A stretch of DNA of 64,000 bases from Tetracentron sinense (Eukaryota; Streptophyta; Magnoliopsida; Trochodendrales; Trochodendraceae). The stretch is from assembly GCA_015143295.1 (NCBI GenBank), contig CM026559.1:19482826-19546825 (forward strand). The letters run 5' to 3'. This document shows positions 11,128 through 21,425 of this stretch, one piece after another. Numbering within the stretch: position 1 is the first letter of the stretch; each line of letters opens with the position of its first letter. The notes beneath the pieces were generated by a model that was not told the origin of the DNA, did not search any database, and saw only the letters and a program-made list of their open reading frames with translations. Made by a program: the position numbers and the translations under genes.

Positions 11128-13213
11128 GATAATCACATTATCACAAGGGTTATGGACTTTTCTAAGCAACTAAGAGCTATAACAAATCATCATATGAAAT
11201 ACATAATATAGCCGCACAATGGGTCCACATGATCATGCTATCTTAGAAATCCTACAACTACTCTTGTAGAACGTCTTCTAAGATTTGTTCTCCATACGAT
11301 CACCATCATCTTCGATCTTCAATATGATTTCTCTATAGAGAAAAACCAGCAACTCCTAATACTAAGATTACATCATATTCAAAATAAGAAACCTTGAGAT
11401 GCCACCCAAAATAGGGTGCTAAAGGGGAGTACAACTCATAAGAAGAAAGAGAAGAGAATAGAGAGAGAAGAAGGCATGATTATGGAACCCATCCACCATT
11501 CAACAAGAATATATATTAACAATTCATCAACTATGAATAATAACATAGCATGACAAATTACTTAGAAAGTCCATAACCTCAACAAGGGTTTTGTTAACCT
11601 TAGGAAACTCTTTCCCATATGGTTAAGGCCTCTATTAACATTTAATAGATAAACCCTAGAGCAAAGAAAGCAAGCATGTCAAGAATGAATTCTTAGGGAT
11701 TTTAGATCATCATTAAAAGAAAAAAATTTTCCTTTAATGCTTGGAAAGTCATTAAGAGAAACAATTTCTCTAAAATTTAATCTAACCCTAAAATTCATCC
11801 TCACATTCCTCAATTGATAAACAAATAAAAAACACCATATTAAATTCGGCTAGGCTAGGGATCTAATCCCTTCTATATTATTTTGATCTAATTACAATTA
11901 AAAGACCAAAATAAAAATCAGTAAATTGCTAATTTTTTTAATATCACCTTATATTGATTCCAAAAATAAATTCAAAATCAATAATAGGTGAATTCAAAAT
12001 TTTCCATAAGGGATTATTTGATTTAACAATTAAATAAAATGATACTCTAAATAATAGTATTAAATGTCCATAAAATAATTGATCTCTATCAATTAAAATT
12101 CACTTGAGATAAAACGCTGTATCTCAACCAATGGCATTTATGTAATTACTTGATTAACTATTAATCAAATAAAAACTTATAAATACTATGTAGCCGATAA
12201 TTCTGAGCACATGTAATTGATCCAAATCAACTACAATAATCATGGTATTACTCTCATAAACTTTTTAGGGAACCATAAATGATATCATAATTAACATTTA
12301 ATTAAATGATAGCCCGTGGACTCGAAGCAGATAATTAAACAATTTAATTAAATCTCAGCCCGTGCTCTCGAATCAAATAATTAAACTATTTAATTAATTG
12401 ATAGCCCGTTAAACGATTTAATAGCATCTCATGCTCTCAAATCAAATAATAGAATTTAGGAAAAATTTGAAAGCCTCTTGGAAAATTAATTTAGAAAACT
12501 CTTTTTCCCGCTTTAGATTTTCGACTCAAGTTTTGACCCTCAAAACGATTGATTCTGGAAAACATTTCTTCACGAAAGTTGTAGATCCTTTCGACGGCTT
12601 CGAAACGATTTACTGACGGACCTAAATCAGACTTACGGTCACAAAGTTATGGCCGAAATACCGAAACTATATCGATTCTTCTAATCAAATACAAATCCGA
12701 AAATCCATGAATCAATTTTAATCGAAATAAGCTTTAATCTCCAAGAACACTTAAGCAAGGGTGTCTAACACCATGAGATTTATTAATTAAGATTTAATAA
12801 ATAAAATCTCATCTATATTTGCTAGCCAAAATATCAATAGGTATCTAAGTGGTATATATCAAAGGGAAAACTTGCCCGGGGCTCACAAGAATAAATTAAC
12901 CAATTTAATTTAATATAAAAAGGATCTCTAAATCCTTAAAGGGCTTTAACCAAATTTATATCTCTATATACCTATCCCTAATAGAATTAAGAGAAGTTTT
13001 AAAATCATCCAAAATTGAAATTAGTATCACACTAATTTCTAAGGGCTTGATTACTCCCTCAATAACTAGAGGGGGATCCCTTAAGCATAATAATGATTAT
13101 CCAATAATCAAGAATCTAGAAGATTGATTCATTAGGGCTACCAAAATTCATAGGGGAGGCAATCTTGATATAAATCTTGATTAAACTCAAAAATCAAAGA
13201 GAAGCATAGCCAA
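11128..13213 (-). other. Cp-A internal region, right part (no coding found)
   Basis: Continuation of Cp-A after Gy-1, matching Cp-B from about 33940 to 36023. AT-rich, with many short runs of TTAATT and AATTAA type and no recognisable protein. Around 12300-12420 it has short imperfect repeats of AATTAAAT and TAGCCCGT. This is the 5'-proximal part of the element, where gag would be expected in a coding member. Confidence 0.75.
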
Positions 13214-13226
13214 GGCTCTGATACCA
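13214..13226 (-). other. Primer-binding site of Cp-A
   Basis: GGCTCTGATACCA on the plus strand is the complement of TGGTATCAGAGCC, the initiator-Met-tRNA primer site. It lies one base from the LTR start at 13228, which fixes the minus-strand orientation. Confidence 0.88.
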
Positions 13227-13227
13227 C

Positions 13228-15419
13228 TGAAAGTATGCCTCTTTATCATTTTAGAAACACAGTTCTTGGGGGACATACATCGAATCCCAAGATCTGACTA
13301 AGATTCTAATTGATTTTATTCAATGAAGGTTAGAATAACATTCACCTTTGCGACTTTGAAATTGTTAAGTCAAATCCACGTTAGAATAGTACTCGTAAAA
13401 CATCACAAGTGTCAAGTCTCCTGTCGATTCACACGAACCTTCTTTTTCTATTAAAGCTTTCTCTAATGGAAGCTAATGGCTCTTCCAAATTCTATGCTCT
13501 TTTATCTTTTCTTCTTTTCTTTGATACTAGAACCTTTCTTGATCAAACAAGATCCAATCTTGATCTTCAAAGAACTTGTTCTTGATCATCAAGATCAAAA
13601 ACCAAACAAAAGGAAGAAGGGGAAGGGTGACCGTACACCCTCAAAGGGGGGAAGGCTGGGCGTGAACTTGAGGAGAGGGAGAGAAGTTTCCAAATATGGA
13701 AATTCTGGAAAATTCAAGAATGCCCAAAGCCTTGGACGTCCATCCCTTTTATAGGTTTCATTGGTTGCTTGCAACTAAAGTTTCCTAATCCTTATCCAAT
13801 AAGGATTCCTCAATTTGTTTCCTATTTGGTTTCTCCATAATTAATTAGGAATAATCAAAATAGAAACTAATTAGTGTCCAACTAATCTTATCCTTATCCT
13901 AATCCAATTAGGATTCCTTGATTAGCAAGAAACTAATAGACTCCTTGTCCAACAAGGAATCTTTAATTAGTAACTAACTCTAACTAACTAACTAACCTTA
14001 TCCAATAAGGATATTAGTTATTAGAAACTAATTAAATAAATAATAACAATTATTATTTCCTCCATGAAGTTGGTGTCCCACCCTAGGTGGGTCCCACTCC
14101 ACACGCCTAAAGGGTTTCCAAAACCCTCTTGGTCACTTGAATTATTCTTTTATAATAATTCCCAATGGGTCCTACCCATTTGGTTTTTCACATCTAATGT
14201 GATTCCACCTTTTAGAGCTTCACTATACCATATAGTGATTACTTAGAGAAATTAATTAATTTAATTATAAATTAATTAAATACTTAAGAAGGTCCTTGTG
14301 TGTGGGATCTAAAGGGATCTCCTGTTTCCAGTTGTGGGACCAAGTACTCAACCTTTTGGTTAAAGCATTGTTACTAGGAAACACCTTTCCTAAAACTCCA
14401 TTAGGATTATAGAATTTTATCTATATCCCTGGACTTCCACCAATCACAATTAATGTCCATCAACACAATGTGATTAACCTCCAGAAATTAGAGAATTGCT
14501 TGTAAATACCATCTCACAATATATTTACAAATAAATCTTTCCACATTCCGATATCACTTGTAAGCTTCTGGGATTGGAACAATTTTACTGTCTTAGTCCC
14601 TAGCTTATGAATAGAACTCTTTCTCATGATTACTTTTTCATTGAACTGAACCTCCAAAACAATTTTGAAGAAACATTAGAAAAGAACTGACATATATATA
14701 TTTATATATACATTTCCATATTGAGAATATCAACTTCGATAAAGACCATTTTACCGAAAAGCACCAGTACTGGATTTCACAGTTCAGTTCAACAAGTATC
14801 ACCTTGATATCATTATCTCCAATTAAGGAGTTGTGGATTCCTTATTGAGTGTTTAGACACTTCTCCAAACATTGTGTACATGACACAACGTACCCGGAGT
14901 TAGTCCTGTGTATTGGACATTGCCGATTGGCACATCAAAGCCATATAGACAGATGTTTGAGAGGATATTAACCTCTCAGGTCTAAGGACAATTTGTCAAA
15001 TGGATAACCCTAATACAATCTGATAGTGTATTCCATAGGGTATCCACTAGTGACCCCGTTCAGTATTATGTACTTGCTACATATACTCACATGCTAGTCA
15101 AGAGTCACCACTCTCTCTGAATGAGATTCATCACACTATCTCATAGAACTACACATGTGCAAGCCATGATGAAGTATGGTGCCCAACCAGTACTTTAGAG
15201 GCTTCGAACAATATTAGGTTTATAAGGAACCGGAAAATCATATCTCCTAGCAACCTTTGCATGATTTTCCTACAATGTTACCTATGGAACTTTATGTCTT
15301 CATCATATGAGACAATAATTAATATAAATACCCTTTATATTTTGTTGTGTGAATATGATGCTTATCTAATCAACATAGAAAAGTCTCTTATTGGCTTTCG
15401 AGGGCATATATGTCCAACA
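13228..15419 (-). repeat. Cp-A 5' LTR
   Basis: 2192 bp; on the plus strand it runs from TGAAAGTATGCC to ATGTCCAACA. It matches both Cp-B LTRs over its whole length. It ends against Gy-2 integrase sequence, and AACAA at 15420-15424 is the expected place of a target duplication whose partner is outside the window. Inside are AT-rich repeats of AAGGAT, TTAGTTA and ATTAGGATT type (13780-14040). Small open frames here are not supported as genes. Confidence 0.9.
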
Positions 15420-16067
15420 AACAATTGCTATTAGGTGAGCATCCAAATGGCACCATTTGAGGCCTTGTATGGGCGAAGCTGCAGGTCTCCTCTCTATTGG
15501 GATTAGGTAGGAGAAAGAAAGGTGTTAGGTCCAGAGTTGATCGAACAAACTGCGAGTATAGTCAAGATCATCCGGGATTGATTGAAAGCCGCTAAAGATT
15601 GTCAAAAGAGCTATGCGGACACACACCGCAGGGACTTGGAATTCCAGGTTGGGGATCAAGTCTTTGTGAAGGTATCTCCTAGCAAAGGAGTTATGAGATT
15701 TGGCAGGCGTGGCAAGCTTAGTCCTCGATATGTTGGCCCATTTGAGATCATCACGCGAGTTGGTGAAGTTGCTTACAGGGTAGTTCTTCCACCTCATATG
15801 GCCACGGTTCACAATGTTTTCCATGTGTCTATGCTTCGGAAGTACATTACGGATCCTTCGCATGTCATAGACTTGGAGCTGTTGGAGATACGAGAGGATC
15901 TCACTTTGGTTGAGAAGTCGGTGCACATTTTGGATCGGAGAGATCAAGTCCTTCGCAATAAGACTATTCCATTGGTTCTCGTGCAATGGCAACATCATGC
16001 TCGAGAAGAGGCTACGTGGGAGCGTGAGGCCGAAGTCAAAGCGAAGTATCGGAAATTGTTGGAATGA
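15420..16067 (+). pseudogene. Gy-2 integrase C-terminus and chromodomain
   Basis: The end of the integrase core (reading like [21 protein letters not shown] in related copies) is followed by a long clean stretch with VGDQVFVKVSPSKG, the [16 protein letters not shown] domain, [13 protein letters not shown] and a chromodomain ending EEATWERE. Family assignment is secure. It is the visible remainder of a polyprotein interrupted by Cp-A. Confidence 0.85.
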
Positions 16068-16153
16068 GTTTTGTGTAGATTTTGGATATGACTTGCAATT
16101 TTGTTTTGGTTTGTAATGCATGTACAGTCTAAATTTCGAGGATGAAATTTTTG

Positions 16154-16167
16154 TAAGGAGGGGAGGA
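16154..16167 (+). other. Polypurine tract of Gy-2
   Basis: GTAAGGAGGGGAGGA lies just before TGTAGAGC, with the conserved TTTCGAGGATGAAATT run upstream as in Gy-1. Confidence 0.85.
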
Positions 16168-16427
16168 TGTAGAGCTTCGAAACTTTTGCTCATGTTCTGG
16201 AATGTGTGCCAAGGCACGATACCTTGTAATGCCCAATTTCATGAAATGATAATCTGAAAACTTAGAGAATTGTCTCAAGGATGCTATAATTAATTAAATA
16301 AATTGTCTAATAATAAACTATAGCCTTACAAGTGTCCTGGTCAAGTTTAGAAGATGTTAGAATAGAAGTTGAAGGGGTCCCAATAGTAGGAATGGGTGAA
16401 AAATGGACTCAGTGTCAAAACCTGCAG

Positions 16428-16640
16428 ACCACCGATCGCTTGGTCCATTTAGCGATCGATCGGTCCACAACCGATCGATCAGTCCACAACCGATCGATCG
16501 GAGGTTATCGACTGGTTGAAAATTTTGTATGGGGAAATTTTCCAGAGAGCTTGTTTTTGATCGAGAGCTCGGTCATATCACTGGTCACTCGGTAGGTAAC
16601 CGATCGCTCGGTCATAACCACCGATGGCTCGGTCTTCGCA
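16428..16640 (+). repeat. Palindrome array in Gy-2 LTR
   Basis: Several copies of ACCGATCGATCGGT and ACCGATCGCTCGGT variants, some decayed at CpG, interrupted by the conserved spacer with GTATGGGGAAATTTTCC. The position matches the arrays of Gy-1, Gy-3, Gy-4 and Gy-6. Confidence 0.75.
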
Positions 16641-18639
16641 TTTTTTGCAGAAATTTCAGTAAGAGTGTTTTCGTCTTTTGGGCGTTTCACTCGTGCCTTA
16701 AAGGCTTTGCCCGAGCCTTGAGGGCTTCATTCACAACACTTAGAGTGTTTTAGAGTTAGAGAAAGCGGAGAAGGAGATTCTAAACCTAGGGTTTTTTTTT
16801 GAGGTGGAATCAAAGGGTTGAAGACCCACAATCATCGCTCGTTTCTCTTCAAGTTCAAGATTCAAGCTCGTGAGGACTACGCTCTCCAAGCTAGGGCAGC
16901 AGCTCACGCACGTTTTTGCAAGGGATATCTTCCCTCATTTGTCAAGGTCGGTACCTTTTGCTACCCTCCTAGTTCATAACTCTTTCCTTTTCTTCTTCTT
17001 TGTTATTTTCCCTAATGTAAGAACCTAATGGGATGAATGGATAGTTGGTGGATGTGAATGGGCAATTGGATGCCGTTTGTATGGTTGTGATGAATGAAAT
17101 AGGGAGGGCATTGTATCCATATGAACATACATGTGTGATGAGAACATAAATCCACCTAGAAAAGCATGATGTAGGTTAAATACATAATGAATACACCCCG
17201 TGTTTGATGAAATGCCAAGGTGAATAAATTGAGTTGGAAATTAAGAAATGTATGCTTAATCAATTATGAAAATTCCTAGGGCCAATGATAGTGTGCTTCC
17301 TCGCTTTCCCTAAATTGCATGAACATTGACTTACTCAAAATATTGATGTCTTATGTATTGTGAATTACCCTAATGTCATATTTAAATTCAAAAGCAAGTA
17401 TGTACACGATTCCACGAGCACGGCATGCATGACATTATTTACTGAGGTCTTTCAAGAACGATAACTAGAGGTGGAACATATCCTATGATATGTTTTACCT
17501 TGCTTTTGGCAAGAACAAGACAAGCATTCATAAAGAAGGGTTTCCCTTCTCTCGCAAGTGCATTTAGGAAGAAGGGTCTCCCTTCCTTCGTAAGTAGTTT
17601 ATTTTCCCAGCAAGCATGGAACATGACATGGCAAGCATGAACATTTTGGAAGAAGGGTCTCCCTTCCCTCGCAAGTAGTTTTTTTCCCAGCAAGCATGGA
17701 ACATGACATGGCAAGCTCTTAACCACCGATCGCTCGGTCCTTGCGTTTTTGCAGAAATTTTTGTAAGGGTGTTTTTGTCATTGAGCGTTTCACTCATAGC
17801 TTAAGATGTTTGCCCGAGCCTTTAGGGCTCATTTACCACACTTAGAAGATATTAGAGAGGAAGAGAGAAGAGAAGGAGATTTCAAAACGTAGGGTTTGAT
17901 TTTTGAGAAGAAATCAAAGGGTTTGTGAACCCTAGATCACCTCAAGCTTGGATTGCTTCAAGATTCCGATTCAAGCACGCGAGGAGCAGTTTCTTCAAGC
18001 TAGGGCGGCGACTCACGGACGTTTTGCAAGGGGTTTCTTCCCTCATTTGTCAAGGTCGGTACCTCTTGCTACCCTCCTAGTTCATGCCTCTTTTATTCCC
18101 TTCTTCTTTATTGTTTTCATAATATATAAACCTAATGGGATGAATGGATGGTTGTGGATGTGAATGGGCGATTGGATGCCGTATGTATGGTTGTGATGAA
18201 TGAAATGGGGAGGGCATTGTATCCATAATGAACAAACATGTATGATGTGAGTATAACCCACCTAGAAAAGCATGATTTAGGTTTAAATAAATAATGGACA
18301 CACCCTATGCTTGATGAAATGCCAAGGTGCATAACACGAAGGATAAATTAAGAAAATGCATGCTTAATTACTTATGAACTTGTTAGGGCTTATGATAGTG
18401 TGAGTTCTTGTTTTCCTTAAAATGTCACAAATGCTTATTGTGTAAATTGTGACATGCTATATATTGTGAAATCCCCAAATGTCATAAATTCCAATGCAAG
18501 TATGCACACGATTCCACGAGCACGGCATGCATGACATGATTCACCGAGGTTTTTGAAGAACAAGAATTAGAGGTGGGACATATCCAATGATATGTTTTAC
18601 CCCGCTTTTGGCAAGAACAAGACAAGCATTCATAAAGAA

Positions 18640-18975
18640 GGGTTTCCCTTCTCTCGCATGAGCATTTAGGAAGAAGGGTCTCCCTTCCCTCACAAGTAGT
18701 TTTTTTCCCAGCAAGCACGGAACATGGCATGGCAAGCATGAGCATTTAGGAAGAAGGGTCTCCCTTCCCTCACAAGTAGTTTACTTTCTGAGCAAGCATG
18801 ATGACATGGCATGGCAAGTATGAACATTTAGGAAGAAGGGTCTCCCTTCCCTCTCAAGTAGTTTTATTTCCGAGCAAGCATGATGACATGGCATGGCAAG
18901 CATGAACATTTAGGAAGAAGGGTCTCCCTTCCCTCACAAGTAGTTTATTTTCCGAGCAAGCAAGCATGATACAAG
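18640..18975 (+). repeat. ~82-bp minisatellite with GAAGGG-TCT-CCCTTC hairpins (Gy-3 5' LTR)
   Basis: Four units start near 18660, 18741, 18826 and 18906. Each carries CATTTAGGAAGAAGGG followed by TCTCCCTTCCCT, then CAAGTAGTTT and GCAAGCATG. Within each unit GAAGGG and CCCTTC form a 6-bp stem with loop TCT. Related units occur in Gy-2 (about 17535-17700), the Gy-3 3' LTR (28300-28420, 41086-41220), Gy-5 (36845-36985) and Gy-6 (about 42795-42940 and 50200-50345). Confidence 0.85.
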
Positions 18976-19257
18976 CACGACACGCATGACATGGCATGAC
19001 ACGCATGACACAATAGACAAGTTTTTAATCACGAAAAGGGTGCTTTAAGTTAAGTCAAGTGCACAAGTTTTCAAGGGTTTTATCGGTTTTTATGAATGCA
19101 AGCATGATTATGAACTGCTTTACCTTCTTGTATGATATGAATTGTTCCTATTTTATATATGCAAATTGCTTCCTGCCTTATGTATACTATCTATATGCTA
19201 TGACTGTTGGTTAGTATTTGGTACCCACTGAGTATTCCATGCTCAACCGTACTTCTT

Positions 19258-19377
19258 ATGTCAGCAGGTACTGAGGGAGCTACTGCTCCATTCGATGTCT
19301 GTGCTCCAAGCCCTTGGGTGGAGGAGGAGTACATCGAGGAACCTTTAGAGGAACCTCCGGTCGAGGGTTACTATTAG
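19258..19377 (+). CDS. Conserved 39-residue LTR reading frame (Gy-3 5' LTR)
   Basis: ATG to TAG frame of 39 codons. It starts MSAG, carries PFDVCAPSPWVEEEY, then an acidic Glu/Pro tail ending GYY. Frames with the same start, motif and usually the same length occur at the same LTR position in Gy-5, Gy-6 and Gy-8, and longer ones in Gy-4 and Gy-9. It begins 10 bases after the conserved hairpin (19227-19247). Net charge is strongly negative; no signal peptide or membrane segment. I do not know the family. It could be an LTR-encoded peptide or an exon that follows the CAG-GT at 19265-19269. Confidence 0.4.
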   Translation: MSAGTEGATAPFDVCAPSPWVEEEYIEEPLEEPPVEGYY

Positions 19378-19681
19378 GTGGTAGTAGATTCTGAGTGAAT
19401 AGCTGTGGGTGAGATGAGAGATATACATTCATGTATTTTGGCGAGTCTGTCCACACTTTCTTTTGAATTTCTTTTTGTATAAACTTGAATTATGTATATA
19501 CATAGAGGTTTGATAGACTTCCACTGTACTATGTTAGAGTATGTTTCCACTGTTTTTATTCTCTATTGTATATACTCTGTGGGTTTTACAGGTTGGTTTG
19601 TCAAGCAAGTCATGCAAGTCATGATTAGTCGTCCAAGATTCACTCTATCTTCTAGGGTGGGTTTCGGGTCGCGACAAGAAG

Positions 19682-19694
19682 TGGTATTAAAGCT
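19682..19694 (+). other. Primer-binding site of Gy-3 (decayed)
   Basis: TGGTATTAAAGCT lies 5 bp after the LTR end and matches the initiator-Met-tRNA site with changes. Its place fixes the LTR end at 19676. Confidence 0.75.
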
Positions 19695-20031
19695 TAGGCT
19701 TTAGGTCTCTAGGGTCACTTAGAATCTATACCATGGCTTGACAAGAGCATATGTCAGGAAACAAGTTGGGAAGGAAGTAAGTCGGAAGCGAGTCATGATC
19801 CAAGTGTAAGTGTAAACTTTAGTCTTAGTCAAAATGGTTGTTTCAACCAAGTACGAGTCTTAGGAACGCTAGAACACTATGGTAGAATATTATAAATACA
19901 CCGATGGTTGTGATGCGATGTATATTAGTATTATACAACTAATACAAATTGAATTATTGTGAAATGGAACGGTGATAAATTGTGGTTTCAAGTGAGACTC
20001 ATGTGGTGCTATTGTTCTCAGGACTTTAGTC

Positions 20032-21277
20032 ATGAGAGGGGCACACGGGGTCGTGGACCACATACCAGTGCTTCATCTTCTTCTCGAGATGAGGTTGAGC
20101 AGCCGGACCTCTCCCAAGTCTTAGGCTCTATTGCTGAGACTCTTGCCATCCTGGCGGCTCGGCAGACTATACCTTCATCAGCGGCACCTACTCCACTCCT
20201 ACGGCTCCTGAACATCGTACCGCTGGGGTTGAGGCATTCAGGAGAGTGAGGTCTCCATCATTCCATGGGAGTGTGGACCCTCTAGCTGTAGAGGCTTAGA
20301 TCCTCCAAGTGGAGAAGATATTTGCTGTTCTCTTCCCGATAGAGGAAGAGAAAGTAGCCTGGGCTGTTTTCATGCTAGAGGGCGAAGCCCATCATTGGTG
20401 GTTGTCCGCATTGAGGACACGAGATTTAACCATGCAGGGTCAACCTTTGACTTGGGAGGAGTTCAAGGACACTTTTTATAAGAAGTACTTTCTGATCGGA
20501 GCATGGGAAAAGAAAGAGAGAGAATTCATCAACCTTGAGCAAGGTTCGATGTCAGTAGCACAATATGAGGCCAAGTTCTCAGAACTGTCACGCTTCGCAA
20601 CTCACATGGTTGCTACCGAGGCGATGAAGGCAAGGAGGTTTGAGCAAGGGCTCAAGGATGTTATTATGGAGAAGGTTTCAGTTTTCAGACATGCACCTAC
20701 CCTGAGGTAGTAGACAAAGCCTTATTGGTCGAGGCAAATTCTGAGGCCGTGTCCAAGAAGAGGGAGTTGCCGAGAGGCCAACCTAGTAATTCAGCACCTC
20801 TAGAGAGGCGGGCTCGTACCGGCCCTTATCAGTATGCTTGGTCAGCACCACCGATGAGGCCATCTTATGCGCCTCCAGCTCCACGACAGTATGTGCCTCA
20901 GGCACCGCGACCTCAGGCTCTTCCGGACCCACGGCCTGTTGCAACTTAGGTAGCGAGGTATGCACCACCTCCGGCCCCTCCAACTTACACATATGAAGTC
21001 TGCACTTCGTGTGGCAGAAGGCATCTGATAGGAGATTGCCGAAGAGCATCGGGTGGATGTTGTCGTTGCGGTCGCTAGGGCCATATGATCAGGGATTGCA
21101 CTACTTGGCATTTACCAGGCCAGTCTCAGGGTATTAGGCCCCCAGCATGCCCAGCAGGATCATACCAGGCATCCTCTCAGCCTACACGTTCTGCACCTCC
21201 ACCTCGCCAGGCGAACCAGGGGTGAGTTTTTGCCTTGACAGATGGTGATGCACTTGCATCTAACGATGTAGTGCAAG
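20032..21277 (+). pseudogene. Gy-3 gag
   Basis: Same organisation as Gy-1 gag: Arg/Gly-rich start, gag domain with EAHHWWLSALRTRDL and FINLEQGSMSVAQYEAKF, Pro/Ser-rich linker, a short Cys/His group (CTSCGRRH) and a zinc-knuckle region near 21050-21100. Clearly related to Gy-6 gag and more distantly to Gy-1. Decayed copy, several breaks. It is followed by the 148-bp GT...AG spacer (21278-21425). Confidence 0.8.
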
Positions 21278-21425
21278 GTACGCAGTTGTGGTTTATTTAA
21301 TTATCCTTAAAATATTTGTTATGTATTATTCGATTGTGTACATATATGGCATGATTATATGTATATATATACCGATATTTATACGTTGTTGATGCATGGA
21401 TTGACTTAGCTAGCTAAAATTTCAG

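Larger units (their letters stand above)
1..15419 (-). mobile_element. Cp-A: coding-poor Ty1/copia-like LTR retrotransposon, left end outside window
   Basis: The stretches 1-2280 and 11128-13213 match, base for base over long runs, the internal region of Cp-B (about 31660-33940 and 33940-36023). They are followed by a primer site and a 2.2-kb LTR, so this is a second minus-strand copy of the same family. By comparison with Cp-B, about 1.0 kb of internal sequence and the whole 3' LTR lie left of position 1. The internal region is AT-rich and I find no gag, protease, reverse transcriptase or integrase in either strand, so the family looks non-autonomous, like the large retrotransposon derivatives of plants. 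Gy-1 is inserted at 2281-11127 with 5-bp duplication GATAA. The right end abuts integrase sequence of Gy-2 at 15420, so Cp-A inserted into that older element. The superfamily call rests on the purine tract and LTR ends seen in Cp-B. Confidence 0.8.
15420..17715 (+). mobile_element. Gy-2: 3' part of a Ty3/gypsy chromovirus
   Basis: Visible parts: integrase C-terminal half with chromodomain (15420-16067), purine tract (16154-16167), and the first ~1.55 kb of a 3' LTR (16168-~17715). The rest lies left of Cp-A and outside the window. It belongs to the same subfamily as Gy-3 and Gy-6: the chromodomain region differs from that of Gy-3 at only a few residues. The LTR runs without a gap into that of Gy-3, so Gy-2 and Gy-3 may be a tandem pair sharing a recombined LTR. 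Only a few breaks show in the visible coding part. Confidence 0.8.
16168..19676 (+). repeat. Compound LTR: first part of Gy-2 3' LTR joined to latter part of Gy-3 5' LTR
   Basis: At 3.5 kb this is much longer than the ~2.26-kb LTR of the subfamily (Gy-3 3' LTR with inserts removed). Reading left to right, the order U3, palindrome array, leader, repeat zone is completed once by about 17715. It then jumps back to the end of the palindrome array and runs through leader, repeat zone, hairpin (19227-19247) and LTR end. The join falls near GGCAAGC / TCTTAACC. This is what recombination between two misaligned LTRs in a tandem pair would leave. Donor-like AAG-GTCGGTACC occurs twice (GT at 16947 and 18055). 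Confidence 0.8.

Noticed and set aside
13476-13754. 92-residue plus-strand frame in the Cp-A LTR
   Set aside because: It is not kept as a frame in the two Cp-B LTRs, which carry length differences here; no motif recognised.
15525-16217. Minus-strand frame of 230 residues
   Set aside because: It lies opposite the Gy-2 integrase/chromodomain coding sequence and has no family motif; an antisense shadow of a conserved region.
17948-18163. 71-residue frame in the leader of Gy-3, also at 25352-25567
   Set aside because: It needs a non-ATG start, and the two similar copies are LTRs of one element. Protein conservation outside the subfamily is not seen.
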